From assembly GCA_031553195.1 (NCBI GenBank), contig JAVBLV010000101.1:1-46885 (forward strand): 46,885 nt of DNA, given 5' to 3'. This DNA comes from JAVBLV01 sp031553195 (GTDB lineage Bacteria > Bacteroidota > Bacteroidia > Bacteroidales > P3). Below, one piece after another: positions 25,008 to 33,149 of the stretch; the first letter of the stretch is position 1, and each line of letters starts with the position of its first letter. The translations under genes and the position numbers were made by a program. The notes beneath the pieces were generated by a model. It searched no databases and was not told the origin of the DNA. It worked only from the letters and a program-made list of their open reading frames with translations.

Positions 25008-25844
25008 ATGGCTAAAAAAGCTTCAGACAAAAAAATCGAAGAAATTGAAAAAAATGAAGGTTTAAACGTTTCTTCTATCGACTCTATTCGAAAAGAAGAA
25101 GTCGACATTGCAGTTGAAAAACGTTTAATCGCATTGCATACTTTACAAAAGATAGATTCTCAAATAGATAAAATACAAATTGTAAGAGGAGAGCTTCCCT
25201 TGGAAGTCCAGGATCTGGAAGATGAAATAGTCGGTCTACAAACTCGTATCGAGAAATTTTCTGAGGAAGTAGAGGATATAAAGAAAAATATATTGGAAAA
25301 GAAGAATATGATTGTTGAGTGTGGAAAAATGATAAAAAAATATGAAACTCAACAAAATAATGTTCGGAATAATCGCGAATATGATTCTTTAAGTAAAGAA
25401 ATTGAATACCAAACGCTGGAAATTCAATTATGCGAAAGAAGGATAAAAGAATATACCATCCAATTAGAAAGTAAGAAAGAAGAGGTTGAACGCGCTACTG
25501 CTGTTTTGACCGACAGAAAGATAGATTTGGATCAAAAAAAGGCGGATCTGGAAGAGATAACCAAAGAAACTGAAAAAGAAGAACAAGAACTTCAAAGAGA
25601 ATCTGTGAAGCAAGAAGGTTTGATAGAAGAACGCTATCTAACGGCTTATAAAAGAATTCGTAAAAATGCGCGTAACGGTTTGGCGGTTGTAATTGTAGAA
25701 CGCGACGCTTGTGGAGGTTGCTTTAATAAAATTCCTCATCAGCGTCAGGTTGAAATCCGGATGCATAAAAAAATTATTGTTTGCGAACATTGCGGACGTA
25801 TTCTGGTTGATCAATCCATTGCAGATGAGTCTGTGGCAGTTTAG
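25008..25844 (+). CDS. Coiled-coil protein with C4 zinc ribbon (PF02591/CdsZ-like)
   Basis: A 278-residue protein with a long charged coiled coil (about 35-205, heptads rich in Lys, Glu and Leu). It ends in a C4-type zinc ribbon with C235, C238, C259 and C262 (CGGC ... CEHC). Members are thought to bind nucleic acid or to act as adaptors; no enzymatic activity is established. The first 30 residues (MAKKASDKKIEE...) are highly charged and likely disordered. It is translated with the Nif3-like gene and closed by a strong terminator. Confidence 0.87.
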   Translation: MAKKASDKKIEEIEKNEGLNVSSIDSIRKEEVDIAVEKRLIALHTLQKIDSQIDKIQIVRGELPLEVQDLEDEIVGLQTRIEKFSEEVEDIKKNILEKKNMIVECGKMIKKYETQQNNVRNNREYDSLSKEIEYQTLEIQLCERRIKEYTIQLESKKEEVERATAVLTDRKIDLDQKKADLEEITKETEKEEQELQRESVKQEGLIEERYLTAYKRIRKNARNGLAVVIVERDACGGCFNKIPHQRQVEIRMHKKIIVCEHCGRILVDQSIADESVAV

Positions 25845-25865
25845 TTTCGCGAACCGGAACAAAGA

Positions 25866-25903
25866 AAAGAGGGTGAAGTTAAGAATAACTTTACCCTCTT
25901 TTT
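25866..25903 (+). terminator. Terminator of the Nif3/zinc-ribbon operon
   Basis: A 16-base stem with at most one mismatch (25866-25881 with 25886-25901, core AGAGGGTGAAGTTA/TAACTTTACCCTCT) has a 4-base loop and a T-run, 21 bases after the stop codon. Confidence 0.9.
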
Positions 25904-25942
25904 GTTCGCCCAGCATGGTTCTATTCTAACAGGTGCAAGTCC

Positions 25943-26283
25943 TTAACCCAACTTTCACTCAATAAATTATTTTTCATGAAAAATAAGCTCATTTCAAGAG
26001 TTTTCATAATGATAATGCACTGAAAACCAGTCGTAACGTTTTGCTGAATCTTCTCAAATCCTAAATGTAGGACACTTTTGGTAAAATATCTTATTGTAAC
26101 TTTGTAGCAAGTTCGGGAAAGGATTCTCCTTATTCCCGTTTGGAGGATTCAGCCAAGCAACCTGTACAGACCACAGCATTAAAACTGAAAAATAAAAATC
26201 TGTAGGACACAGCTGTTATTTTGATCGTTATTATCAACTTAGCAACAAGGAGTTAGCTAACAAAAGAGTGAAAGTTGGGTTAA
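25943..26283. mobile_element. 341-bp element with perfect 18-bp inverted ends
   Basis: TTAACCCAACTTTCACTC at 25943-25960 is exactly repeated in inverted orientation at 26266-26283. The outermost TTAA is its own complement, so it may be a duplicated TTAA target with 14-bp inverted repeats inside. The interior has no long open frame. It contains two GTAGGACAC motifs (about 26065 and 26203) and a TAACTTTG promoter-like box near 26097. It looks like a non-autonomous transposable element or an insertion-sequence deletion derivative. No transposase of matching ends is in the window, so the family is unknown. Confidence 0.7.
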
Positions 26284-26495
26284 CGCTATTTCTCGAAGGC
26301 CATTATATCTTTACTTTATTCGGACTGCGTTAGCCCGTCAAACGCCATGCGTAGCATACCTTTGCGAGGATTTTCCGTTCAAGCGGAGCCGATAGGCGGA
26401 GCGCGTTTAAATCCTCAAGCCGTTTTTGATTCTTTTTGAGGCTTCAAAAAGGATAGAAAGAGAATATCTCCACCTATTTTTTACGCTGATCCGAA
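26284..26495. other. Intergenic sequence downstream of miaB
   Basis: No gene is seen. The middle part (about 26325-26410) is visibly more GC-rich than its surroundings and holds an 8-base inverted repeat, GAGGATTT at 26366-26373 with AAATCCTC at 26409-26416. A second hairpin, TTTTTGA/TCAAAAA at 26433-26450, lies 45 bases after the miaB stop on the minus strand and may serve as a weak terminator. Confidence 0.45.
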
Positions 26496-27836
26496 TTATA
26501 TCGCTTCACCCATTAAAGTGGCTGCAGTAACGTTCACAATTCGAACCTCCACATATTCTCCTTGCTTAAAATCTTTTTTATCAAAGACCACCACTTTGTT
26601 TTGACTATTCCTCCCATATAGTTGATGCGGCGATTTTTTGGAAATGCCTTCCGCCAAAACGCTGAACGTTTTCCCGATATCTCTTTTGTTACTTTCCAGC
26701 GAAAGTTCTTGTTGAAGTGCTATAATTTCTTCTAATCGCCTTGTCTTTATTTCTTCAGGAACATCATCGGGATATTTTTTTGCGGCCAAAGTATTAGGTC
26801 GTTCCGAATATTTGAACATAAAAGCATAGTCGTAGCCCACCCATCTGAAAAGAGAAAGCGTATCTTGATGATCTTCTTCTGTTTCGGTACAAAATCCTGT
26901 AATGACGTCTGTTGAAATAGAACAATCGGGAATGATTTTCCGGATGGCATTTATTCTCTCCATATACCATTCTCGGGTGTATTTACGTCGCATGAGTTCC
27001 AGAATTCTTGTGCTCCCGGATTGCACAGGCAAATGAATACTTTTGCAGATATTATCATATTGGGCAATGGTTTCCAGAAGCTTATCCGAAATATCTTTGG
27101 GGTGTGAAGTCGCGAAACGAACCCTTAATAAAGGACTAATCTCTGCAACGAGTTTCATTAAATCGGTAAAATCGATGTTATTCTCTTCCCAAGAATAAGA
27201 ATTTACATTTTGTCCGAGCAACGTAATTTCTCTATAACCGGCTTCAAATAATTTGGAAGCCTCCTGAATAATTGTGTCAGGATTCCGGCTTCTTTCCTTT
27301 CCTCTTGTGTAAGGTACTACGCAATAAGCGCAAAAGTTTTCACAACCCCTCATAATAGAAATGAAAGCGGATATGTGATTGCTACTCAGACGTATAGGAG
27401 AAATCTCCTCATAAGTTTCTTCTTCCGATAGCAACACGTTAATGGCTTTTTTACCGGCCTCCACCTCCTCCAGAAGTTTAGGCAACATCCGGTAGGCGTC
27501 GGGCCCTACAATCATGTCGACGATATTTTCCTCTTCCAATAATTGATTTTTAAGACGCTCCGCCATGCAGCCCAAAATTCCTATTTTGAGCCAGGGACGT
27601 TTTTTCTTAACTCCTTTAAATTCTTGTAAACGTTTTCGGATTCGCTGTTCTGCATTGTCGCGAATAGAACATGTGTTGATTAAGATATAATCGGCTTCAT
27701 GGAGATCGTAGGTAATAAGATAGTTATTATCCCGTAAAATAGCCCCCACAATTTCGCTATCCGAAAAATTCATTTGACAACCATAGGTCTCAATAAAAAC
27801 CTTTTTGTGCTGATTGGCATTACCTTCAATAGTCAT
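26496..27836 (-). CDS. miaB: tRNA-2-methylthio-N6-dimethylallyladenosine synthase
   Basis: Radical-SAM methylthiotransferase that modifies i6A37 in tRNAs reading UNN codons. The 446-residue protein has the N-terminal UPF0004 domain with cluster cysteines C20, C56 and C90. The radical-SAM domain has C165, C169 and C172 (CENFCAYC), and a C-terminal TRAM domain covers about 385-446. The wording GCQMNFSDSE and CSIRDNAEQ at the first cysteines is typical of MiaB rather than MtaB or RimO. It is a single minus-strand gene; the first 9 residues may be dispensable, but no better start is seen. Confidence 0.95.
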   Translation of the reverse strand: MTIEGNANQHKKVFIETYGCQMNFSDSEIVGAILRDNNYLITYDLHEADYILINTCSIRDNAEQRIRKRLQEFKGVKKKRPWLKIGILGCMAERLKNQLLEEENIVDMIVGPDAYRMLPKLLEEVEAGKKAINVLLSEEETYEEISPIRLSSNHISAFISIMRGCENFCAYCVVPYTRGKERSRNPDTIIQEASKLFEAGYREITLLGQNVNSYSWEENNIDFTDLMKLVAEISPLLRVRFATSHPKDISDKLLETIAQYDNICKSIHLPVQSGSTRILELMRRKYTREWYMERINAIRKIIPDCSISTDVITGFCTETEEDHQDTLSLFRWVGYDYAFMFKYSERPNTLAAKKYPDDVPEEIKTRRLEEIIALQQELSLESNKRDIGKTFSVLAEGISKKSPHQLYGRNSQNKVVVFDKKDFKQGEYVEVRIVNVTAATLMGEAI

Positions 27837-27870
27837 TTTTAAAATTTGTATCTGATATATTTTGAACCTG

Positions 27871-27878
27871 CAAAGTTA
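27871..27878 (-). promoter_or_regulatory. Candidate -7 box of miaB
   Basis: On the minus strand this reads TAACTTTG followed by CAGG, a good match to the -7 element, about 35 bases before the miaB ATG. The -33 element is not convincing. Confidence 0.45.
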
Positions 27879-28016
27879 TTAATTAAATGCTTATGACTCA
27901 CACGTATTTTTAGTTAATAACTGAGAGATACTTTGGAATGGAGGAATTTTATTGATTGGCATACAATAGATTAAAATCTAATAGTAAAAAAATCAAGAAA
28001 AAAAGTGAGAAATACT

Positions 28017-28046
28017 TTGTCAGTTTGGGAAAAAGTATTAATTTTG
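28017..28046 (+). promoter_or_regulatory. Promoter of the tRNA-tuf-rpoBC supra-operon
   Basis: TTG (28017-28019), a 19-base spacer and TAATTTTG (28039-28046), immediately followed by a leader hairpin ACTCTC/GAGAGT (28048-28066). It lies 45 bases before the first tRNA. It is the only strong consensus promoter I see ahead of the tRNA genes, tuf and the downstream ribosomal and RNA polymerase genes. Confidence 0.75.
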
Positions 28047-28091
28047 CACTCTCTTTTTCGGAGAGTAGTTGTTTGATTAATGAAGGACATT

Positions 28092-28165
28092 GCCGATGTA
28101 GCTCAGTTGGCCAGAGCAGCTGATTTGTAATCAGCTGGTCGGGGGTTCGAATCCCTCCATCGGCT
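28092..28165 (+). tRNA. tRNA-Thr (TGT)
   Basis: A 74-base cloverleaf. The acceptor GCCGATG pairs with CATCGGC, discriminator T. The anticodon stem GCTGA/TCAGC has loop TTTGTAA, anticodon TGT. The T-arm contains GGTTCGAATCC. No encoded CCA. First of four clustered tRNAs before tuf. Confidence 0.95.
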
Positions 28166-28185
28166 CTTTCTTACTGTAATTTTTT

Positions 28186-28267
28186 GGGGGGATACCAGAG
28201 CGGTCAAATGGGGCAGACTGTAAATCTGTTGGCGAAGCCTTCGGAGGTTCGAATCCTCCTCCCCCCA
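28186..28267 (+). tRNA. tRNA-Tyr (GTA)
   Basis: An 82-base class II tRNA with a long variable arm. The acceptor GGGGGGA pairs with TCCCCCC, discriminator A. The anticodon loop CTGTAAA gives anticodon GTA. The T-arm is GGTTCGAATCC. No encoded CCA. Confidence 0.95.
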
Positions 28268-28283
28268 CGCAATTTTGATATAA

Positions 28284-28356
28284 GCGGAAGTAGCTCATTT
28301 GGTAGAGCGATAGCCTTCCAAGCTATAGGTGGCGGGTTCGAGCCCCGTCTTCCGCT
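28284..28356 (+). tRNA. tRNA-Gly (TCC)
   Basis: A 73-base cloverleaf. The acceptor GCGGAAG pairs with CTTCCGC, discriminator T. The anticodon stem ATAGC/GCTAT has loop CTTCCAA, anticodon TCC. The T-loop is GGTTCGAGCC. Confidence 0.95.
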
Positions 28357-28421
28357 CAATTCTTCAATCAAAACGAACCGGAAATTTATTTCCGCGTTCG
28401 TTCTTTGTGGTAGGAAGAAAC

Positions 28422-28493
28422 GCCGTTGTAGCTCAGGGGTAGAGCGCTTCCTTGGTAAGGAAGAGGTCATGAGTTCAAATCTCATCAATGGCT
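28422..28493 (+). tRNA. tRNA-Thr (GGT)
   Basis: A 72-base cloverleaf. The acceptor GCCGTTG pairs with CAATGGC with one G-U pair, discriminator T. The anticodon stem CTTCC/GGAAG has loop TTGGTAA, anticodon GGT. Second threonine tRNA of the cluster, 67 bases before tuf. Confidence 0.95.
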
Positions 28494-28560
28494 CTCTTTA
28501 AGCGTAATTTAAAGTCCATTAGTAAAAAAATAATTAAACCATTTAAACTCCATAATTAAC

Positions 28561-29748
28561 ATGGCAAAAGAAACTTTTAAAAGGGATAAACCCCACGTAA
28601 ATGTTGGTACGATTGGTCACGTAGACCATGGTAAAACAACCTTGACCGCCGCTATTACATTAACATTAGCTAATAAAGGATTATCAGAAGTAAGATCATT
28701 TGATTCTATCGACTCTGCTCCTGAAGAAAAAGAAAGAGGTATTACTATCAATACATCTCACGTAGAGTATCAAACAGCCAATCGCCACTATGCTCACGTA
28801 GACTGTCCCGGTCACGCCGACTATGTAAAAAACATGGTTACAGGAGCCGCTCAAATGGATGGCGCTATTTTGGTAGTAGCTTCAACGGATGGTCCTATGC
28901 CCCAAACTCGCGAGCATATCCTTCTGGCTCGTCAGGTAGGCGTTCCTCGTATTGTGGTATTTATGAATAAAGTTGACTTGGTTGACGACCCTGAATTGTT
29001 AGACCTTGTTGAAATGGAAATTCGTGAATTATTATCTTTCTATAGTTTTGACGGCGACAATGGTCCCGTTATTCGCGGATCTGCATTAGGCGGTTTGAAC
29101 CAAGAACCTTCATGGGTTGAAAAAATTATGGAATTAATGGATGCCGTTGATACATGGATACCTCTTCCTGTTCGCGACGTTGATAAAGAATTCTTAATGC
29201 CTGTAGAAGACGTTTTCTCTATTACCGGTCGTGGTACGGTTGCTACCGGAAAGATTGAAACAGGCGTTATTAACTCTAGCGATCCTGTTGACATTATCGG
29301 TATGGGTGCTGAAAAACTGAAATCAGTTGTTACCGGCGTTGAAATGTTCCGTAAAATTTTGGATAGAGGCGAAGCCGGAGATAACGTAGGTTTATTATTA
29401 CGCGGTATCGACAAAGACGAAATTCGTCGTGGTATGGTTATTGCAAAACCTGGTTCTATCAAACCTCACAAGAAATTTAAAGCAGAGGTGTATATCTTGA
29501 AGAAAGAAGAAGGCGGTCGTCATACTCCTTTCCACAACAAATATCGTCCTCAATTCTATTTCCGTACAACTGACGTTACTGGAGAAATCGTTCTTCCTGA
29601 CGGAGTTGAAATGGTAATGCCCGGCGATAACTTGACTATCACGGTAGAATTGCTTTCTGAAATCGCTTTGAACTTGAATTTACGTTTTGCTATCCGTGAA
29701 GGCGGTAGAACAGTAGGAGCAGGTCAGGTAACAGAAATCTTAGACTAA
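28561..29748 (+). CDS. tuf: Elongation factor Tu
   Basis: GTPase that delivers aminoacyl-tRNA to the ribosome. At 395 residues it has the standard length. The P-loop GHVDHGKTT lies at 19-27, DCPGHADY near 81-88 and NKVD near 136-139; domains II and III fill about 205-395. It sits in the conserved arrangement of four tRNAs, tuf, tRNA-Trp, secE and nusG. No second tuf is in the window. Expression is expected to be high and driven by the promoter at 28017. Confidence 0.98.
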   Translation: MAKETFKRDKPHVNVGTIGHVDHGKTTLTAAITLTLANKGLSEVRSFDSIDSAPEEKERGITINTSHVEYQTANRHYAHVDCPGHADYVKNMVTGAAQMDGAILVVASTDGPMPQTREHILLARQVGVPRIVVFMNKVDLVDDPELLDLVEMEIRELLSFYSFDGDNGPVIRGSALGGLNQEPSWVEKIMELMDAVDTWIPLPVRDVDKEFLMPVEDVFSITGRGTVATGKIETGVINSSDPVDIIGMGAEKLKSVVTGVEMFRKILDRGEAGDNVGLLLRGIDKDEIRRGMVIAKPGSIKPHKKFKAEVYILKKEEGGRHTPFHNKYRPQFYFRTTDVTGEIVLPDGVEMVMPGDNLTITVELLSEIALNLNLRFAIREGGRTVGAGQVTEILD

Positions 29749-29813
29749 TTAATAAGAAAATCATACGAAAGGCTCGTCTGAAAATTTCGATGAATATATT
29801 TTAGACAAGCTTT

Positions 29814-29887
29814 AGGAGCATAGTTCAATGGCAGAATAGCGGTCTCCAAAACCGTTGATGGGAGTTCGAATCTCTCTGCTCCTGCCA
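29814..29887 (+). tRNA. tRNA-Trp (CCA)
   Basis: The acceptor AGGAGCA pairs with TGCTCCT (29877-29883), discriminator G, then a genome-encoded CCA at 29885-29887. The anticodon loop CTCCAAA gives anticodon CCA. Unlike the four tRNAs upstream, the 3' CCA is encoded. It lies between tuf and secE, the conserved place. Confidence 0.94.
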
Positions 29888-29905
29888 AAACAAAATAAAG
29901 AAGAG

Positions 29906-30124
29906 ATGTCAAAAATAGGAAATTATGTAAGAGAAAGCTACGATGAGCTTGTTCATAAAGTATCGTGGCCGACAATGAAAGAATTGCAAAGTAGCGCAAT
30001 TGTGGTGGCTGTGGCTTCTTTAATAATAGCATGCATCATCTTTTTGATGGACATAGTATTTGGAGCGCATCCGCATTTACTTTGGAAAGGCATATTAGGC
30101 TATTTTTATTCATCGTTTGCATAA
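29906..30124 (+). CDS. secE: Preprotein translocase subunit SecE
   Basis: A 72-residue single-span membrane protein of the SecYEG channel. It has the conserved amphipathic segment ESYDELVHKVSWPTMKEL (about 10-27) followed by one membrane helix (about 31-52). I place the start at the ATG of MSKIGNYV; the open frame extends upstream but would run through the tRNA-Trp gene. A purine-rich sequence (AAGAAGAG) just before the ATG can act as ribosome binding site. Confidence 0.93.
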   Translation: MSKIGNYVRESYDELVHKVSWPTMKELQSSAIVVAVASLIIACIIFLMDIVFGAHPHLLWKGILGYFYSSFA

Positions 30125-30221
30125 CAAGCATAACCCTTCTCCAAAAAATTGCATTAATCAGGTCTTGCTTCCCAAAAGAAACAGAAATGTTTTTATCTGA
30201 GACGATTAATGTATGTTTGTT

Positions 30222-30240
30222 AAAGCAAAAGAATTGCTTT
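30222..30240 (+). promoter_or_regulatory. Hairpin between secE and nusG
   Basis: A perfect 7-base stem AAAGCAA (30222-30228) / TTGCTTT (30234-30240) with a 5-base loop is followed by GTTTTGTT. It lies in a 165-base gap that is otherwise gene-free. It may be a weak terminator, attenuator or processing site that separates secE from nusG expression. TATGTTTG at about 30212 is a possible -7 box without a clear -33 partner. Confidence 0.4.
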
Positions 30241-30289
30241 GTTTTGTTATATTGATAATTACCAATTTATTCCAATCAAGACTCTAAGG

Positions 30290-30835
30290 ATGAATGAACA
30301 AGTCAAAAAGTGGTATGTAGTCAGGGCAATTAGCGGAAAAGAAAAAAAAGCTAAGGAGTATATTGAAAATGAGATATCTCGTCTTGGTCTGCAAGAGTAC
30401 GTTTCGCAAGTTCTTATTCCTACGGAAAAGGTGTATTCAATTCGAAACGGGAAAAAAGTAACCAAAGAACGTACTTATTTTCCGGGATACATATTGATAG
30501 AGGCAGTTTTAGTTGGAGAAATCCCGCATATTATTCAAAACGTTCCTAATGTAATTGATTTTTTGCGCGAAAAAGGAGGAGATCCGGTTCCTATGCGTCA
30601 ATCTGAAGTAAACCGTCTTTTAGGAAAAGTCGATGAACTTTCGGATATGAACGAAGGAATGAACGATCCTTTCATTATCGGAGAATCAGTAAAGGTAATC
30701 GACGGGCCTTTCAACAGCCTGAGCGGGGTGATAGAAGAAATTAACGAAGAAAAGAAACGGCTTAAGGTGATGGTAAAGATTTTTGGTAGAAAGACGCCCC
30801 TGGAATTAAGCTTCATGCAAGTTGAAAAAGAGTAA
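30290..30835 (+). CDS. nusG: Transcription termination/antitermination protein NusG
   Basis: The general NusG that couples RNA polymerase to Rho and the ribosome. The chosen start (ATG at 30290) gives 181 residues beginning MNEQVKKWYVVRA and has a CTAAGGA-type binding site just ahead; a 17-residue upstream extension is not conserved in style. The NGN domain covers about 1-115 (including YFPGYILIEA) and the KOW domain about 128-181 (VKVIDGPFNSLSGVIEEI). It differs from the capsule-specific UpxY at 9926. Confidence 0.96.
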   Translation: MNEQVKKWYVVRAISGKEKKAKEYIENEISRLGLQEYVSQVLIPTEKVYSIRNGKKVTKERTYFPGYILIEAVLVGEIPHIIQNVPNVIDFLREKGGDPVPMRQSEVNRLLGKVDELSDMNEGMNDPFIIGESVKVIDGPFNSLSGVIEEINEEKKRLKVMVKIFGRKTPLELSFMQVEKE

Positions 30836-30883
30836 TTATCAGTAATTAAATAAATTGTTTTTAACAAGTAATTAATCAGAGAA

Positions 30884-31324
30884 ATGGCAAAAGAAGTTGC
30901 AGGATTGATTAAATTGCAAATCAAAGGAGGCGCTGCGAATCCCTCTCCGCCGGTTGGACCTGCTTTAGGTTCGAAGGGCGTGAACATTATGGAATTCTGT
31001 AAACAGTTCAATGCTCGTACGCAAGAAATGGCGGGAAAAGTAGTTCCTGTTATTATTACTGTTTATAGCGATAAATCTTTTGATTTTGTTACAAAAACTC
31101 CCCCTGTTGCCGTCCAGCTAAAAGAACTTACCAAATTGAAAAGCGGTTCTGCCGAACCAAATAGAAATAAGGTAGCTTCCGTTACTTGGGAACAAGTGCG
31201 TCAGATTGCAGAAAGTAAAATGCCTGACTTAAATTGTTTTGTCCTTGAAGCGGCAATGAGCATGGTTGCAGGAACAGCGCGGAGTATGGGTATCACTGTT
31301 ACGGGTGACAATCCCTTTTCATAA
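30884..31324 (+). CDS. rplK: 50S ribosomal protein L11
   Basis: Binds the GTPase-associated centre of 23S rRNA. The 146-residue protein has the usual proline-rich start (IKLQIKGGAANPSPPVGPAL at about 7-26) and the C-terminal rRNA-binding domain, ending in the signature GTARSMGITV (about 132-141). It lies 48 bases after nusG and 24 before rplA. Confidence 0.98.
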   Translation: MAKEVAGLIKLQIKGGAANPSPPVGPALGSKGVNIMEFCKQFNARTQEMAGKVVPVIITVYSDKSFDFVTKTPPVAVQLKELTKLKSGSAEPNRNKVASVTWEQVRQIAESKMPDLNCFVLEAAMSMVAGTARSMGITVTGDNPFS

Positions 31325-31348
31325 TAAATTTAAACACAACAAATCGAA

Positions 31349-32041
31349 ATGGCGAAATTAACAAAAAAGCAAAAAGACGCTTTAGCCAAGTTCAATAAAG
31401 AACAGTTTTTTTCTTTAGAAGAAGCTGTAAAGGTGGTAAAAAATATCACGTACACTAAATTTGATTCTTCTGTGGATATCGACGTTCGTTTGGGCGTAGA
31501 TCCTCGTAAGGCGAATCAAATGGTGCGCGGTACGGTTACTTTACCTCACGGAACCGGTAAAACGGTTCGCGTATTGGTACTTTGCACGCCCGATAAAGAA
31601 GAAGAAGCTAAAGCAGCCGGAGCTGATTATTTTGGTCTTGACGAATATATCGACAAAATAAAAGGCGGTTGGACGGACGTTGATGTTGTTATTACTATGC
31701 CAAGCGTAATGCCGAAAGTCGGAGCTTTGGGTAAGATATTAGGTCCCCGCGGCCTCATGCCGAACCCTAAAACCGGAACCGTTACCATGGAAGTAGGAAA
31801 AGCAGTACAAGATGTGAAGTCCGGAAGAATTGATTTTAAGGTTGACAAATTTGGTATTATCCACACTTCTGTAGCTAGAGTATCTTTTGATAATGCGAAG
31901 ATATACGACAATGCAAAAGAAGTGTTGCAAACTATATTAAAATTAAAACCAACGGCCGCAAAAGGTACTTATGTAAAGAGCGTTTATATGTCCAGTACAA
32001 TGAGTCCCGGTATAAAAATAGATCCGAAATCTTTTAGCTAA
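31349..32041 (+). CDS. rplA: 50S ribosomal protein L1
   Basis: Forms the mobile L1 stalk near the ribosomal exit site and in many bacteria represses its own operon. The 230-residue protein has VDIDVRLGVDPRKANQMVRG (about 43-62), the signature block LGKILGPRGLMPNPKTGTVT (about 127-146) and DFKVDKFGIIHTSV. Length normal. It is in the L11 operon with a 32-base gap to rplJ. Confidence 0.98.
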   Translation: MAKLTKKQKDALAKFNKEQFFSLEEAVKVVKNITYTKFDSSVDIDVRLGVDPRKANQMVRGTVTLPHGTGKTVRVLVLCTPDKEEEAKAAGADYFGLDEYIDKIKGGWTDVDVVITMPSVMPKVGALGKILGPRGLMPNPKTGTVTMEVGKAVQDVKSGRIDFKVDKFGIIHTSVARVSFDNAKIYDNAKEVLQTILKLKPTAAKGTYVKSVYMSSTMSPGIKIDPKSFS

Positions 32042-32073
32042 TTACCAAAACCAGGGAAAATTTTCGAAAGACT

Positions 32074-32595
32074 ATGAGAAAAGAAATGAAAGCCGAACTT
32101 ATCGACTCTATTGCAGAACAACTGTCTCAATATAATCATCTTTATTTAACTGATATAGAAGGATTAAATTCTGTCGATACCAGTAAACTGAGACGCTTGT
32201 GTTTTCGTAGAGAAGTAAAGTTAATGGTCGTAAAAAACACATTGCTGATTAAAGCAATGGAAAAAGCAGATATAGACTATTCAGGTTTATATCCTGCTAT
32301 AAAAGGCTCTTCTTCGATAATGCTTTCGAACACAAATAATGTTCCTGCTAAACTTATAAAAGAATTTAGGGCAACTTCGAAAAAACCCATTTTGAAAGGG
32401 GCTTATGTAGAAGAATCTGTTTACATTGGAGATGAGAACTTAGATGCGTTGGTTAATATCAAATCTAGGAATGAACTTATCGCCGATGTAGTGGCTTCAC
32501 TCAAAGCTCCTGCACAAAATGTTATTTCTGCTCTATCTTCGGGAGGAAATACATTATCAGGCGTTCTTAAAACGTTATCGGAAAAAGCCGAATAA
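32074..32595 (+). CDS. rplJ: 50S ribosomal protein L10
   Basis: Base of the L7/L12 stalk. The 173-residue protein has the typical N-terminal RNA-binding domain (about 1-120: LRRLCFRREVKLMVVKNTLL) and a C-terminal helix that binds L12 dimers (about 140-170). The gap before it is only 32 bases, so an L10-binding leader as in E. coli would have to be short or lie inside rplA. Confidence 0.96.
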   Translation: MRKEMKAELIDSIAEQLSQYNHLYLTDIEGLNSVDTSKLRRLCFRREVKLMVVKNTLLIKAMEKADIDYSGLYPAIKGSSSIMLSNTNNVPAKLIKEFRATSKKPILKGAYVEESVYIGDENLDALVNIKSRNELIADVVASLKAPAQNVISALSSGGNTLSGVLKTLSEKAE

Positions 32596-32658
32596 AACTA
32601 CTTCTGAAAAAGTAGTCGTCAAAATAAAAAATTGTAAAAACTTAAAAAAATAGTGATC

Positions 32659-33033
32659 ATGGCAGATTTGAAAGCATTTGCAGAACAATTAGTTAATCTT
32701 ACGGTAAAAGAAGTAAAAGAATTAGCTGACATATTAAAAGAAGAATACGGTATTGAACCTGCAGCTGCAGCTGTTGCTGTTGCCGCTCCTGCTGCCGGCG
32801 GAGCTGCCGAAGTTGAAGAAAAAACTTCATTCGACGTAATTCTGAAAGCCTCAGGCGCAAACAAGTTAGCTGTTGTTAAATTAGTAAAAGACTTGGTTAG
32901 CTTAGGTTTAAAAGAAGCTAAAGAATTAGTAGACGCAGCGCCGAAACCCTTGAAAGAAGGCGTTTCTAAAGATGAAGCTGAAGCTTTGAAAAAATCTTTG
33001 GAAGAAGCAGGAGCTGAAGTTGAGATTAAATAG
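32659..33033 (+). CDS. rplL: 50S ribosomal protein L7/L12
   Basis: The multicopy stalk protein that recruits translation GTPases. I use the ATG at 32659 (124 residues, MADLKAFAEQL); a GTG two codons upstream is also open. The N-terminal dimer domain is about 1-32, an Ala-rich hinge about 35-50, and the C-terminal factor-binding domain about 55-124 (VVKLVKDLVSLGLKEAKELV). It is followed by a large hairpin before rpoB. Confidence 0.97.
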   Translation: MADLKAFAEQLVNLTVKEVKELADILKEEYGIEPAAAAVAVAAPAAGGAAEVEEKTSFDVILKASGANKLAVVKLVKDLVSLGLKEAKELVDAAPKPLKEGVSKDEAEALKKSLEEAGAEVEIK

Positions 33034-33056
33034 TACGTCTTTTGCCTCAAAATAAT

Positions 33057-33104
33057 AAGGAATAGGGCTTCCGGATCCTTCGGAATGCCTATTCCTTGTT
33101 TCTG
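33057..33104 (+). terminator. Attenuator-like hairpin between rplL and rpoB
   Basis: A 10-base perfect stem AAGGAATAGG/CCTATTCCTT (33057-33066 with 33088-33097) is topped by a second stem TTCCG/CGGAA. T-rich but interrupted sequence (GTTTCTGTTTC) follows. In E. coli a partial terminator in the same place reduces rpoBC relative to ribosomal protein expression; the same role is likely here but not shown. Confidence 0.65.
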
Positions 33105-33149
33105 TTTCAATTAGTTCTTCGTTCTTTTTAACTTAAAACATTAAAAACC

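Noticed and set aside
28184..28501. Open frame of about 105 codons across the tRNA cluster
   Set aside because: It runs through three well-formed tRNA genes and is explained by them.
32619..33110. Minus-strand open frame of 163 codons over rplL
   Set aside because: Antisense shadow of rplL and its hairpin; the Ala/Ser-rich content mirrors the L12 hinge.
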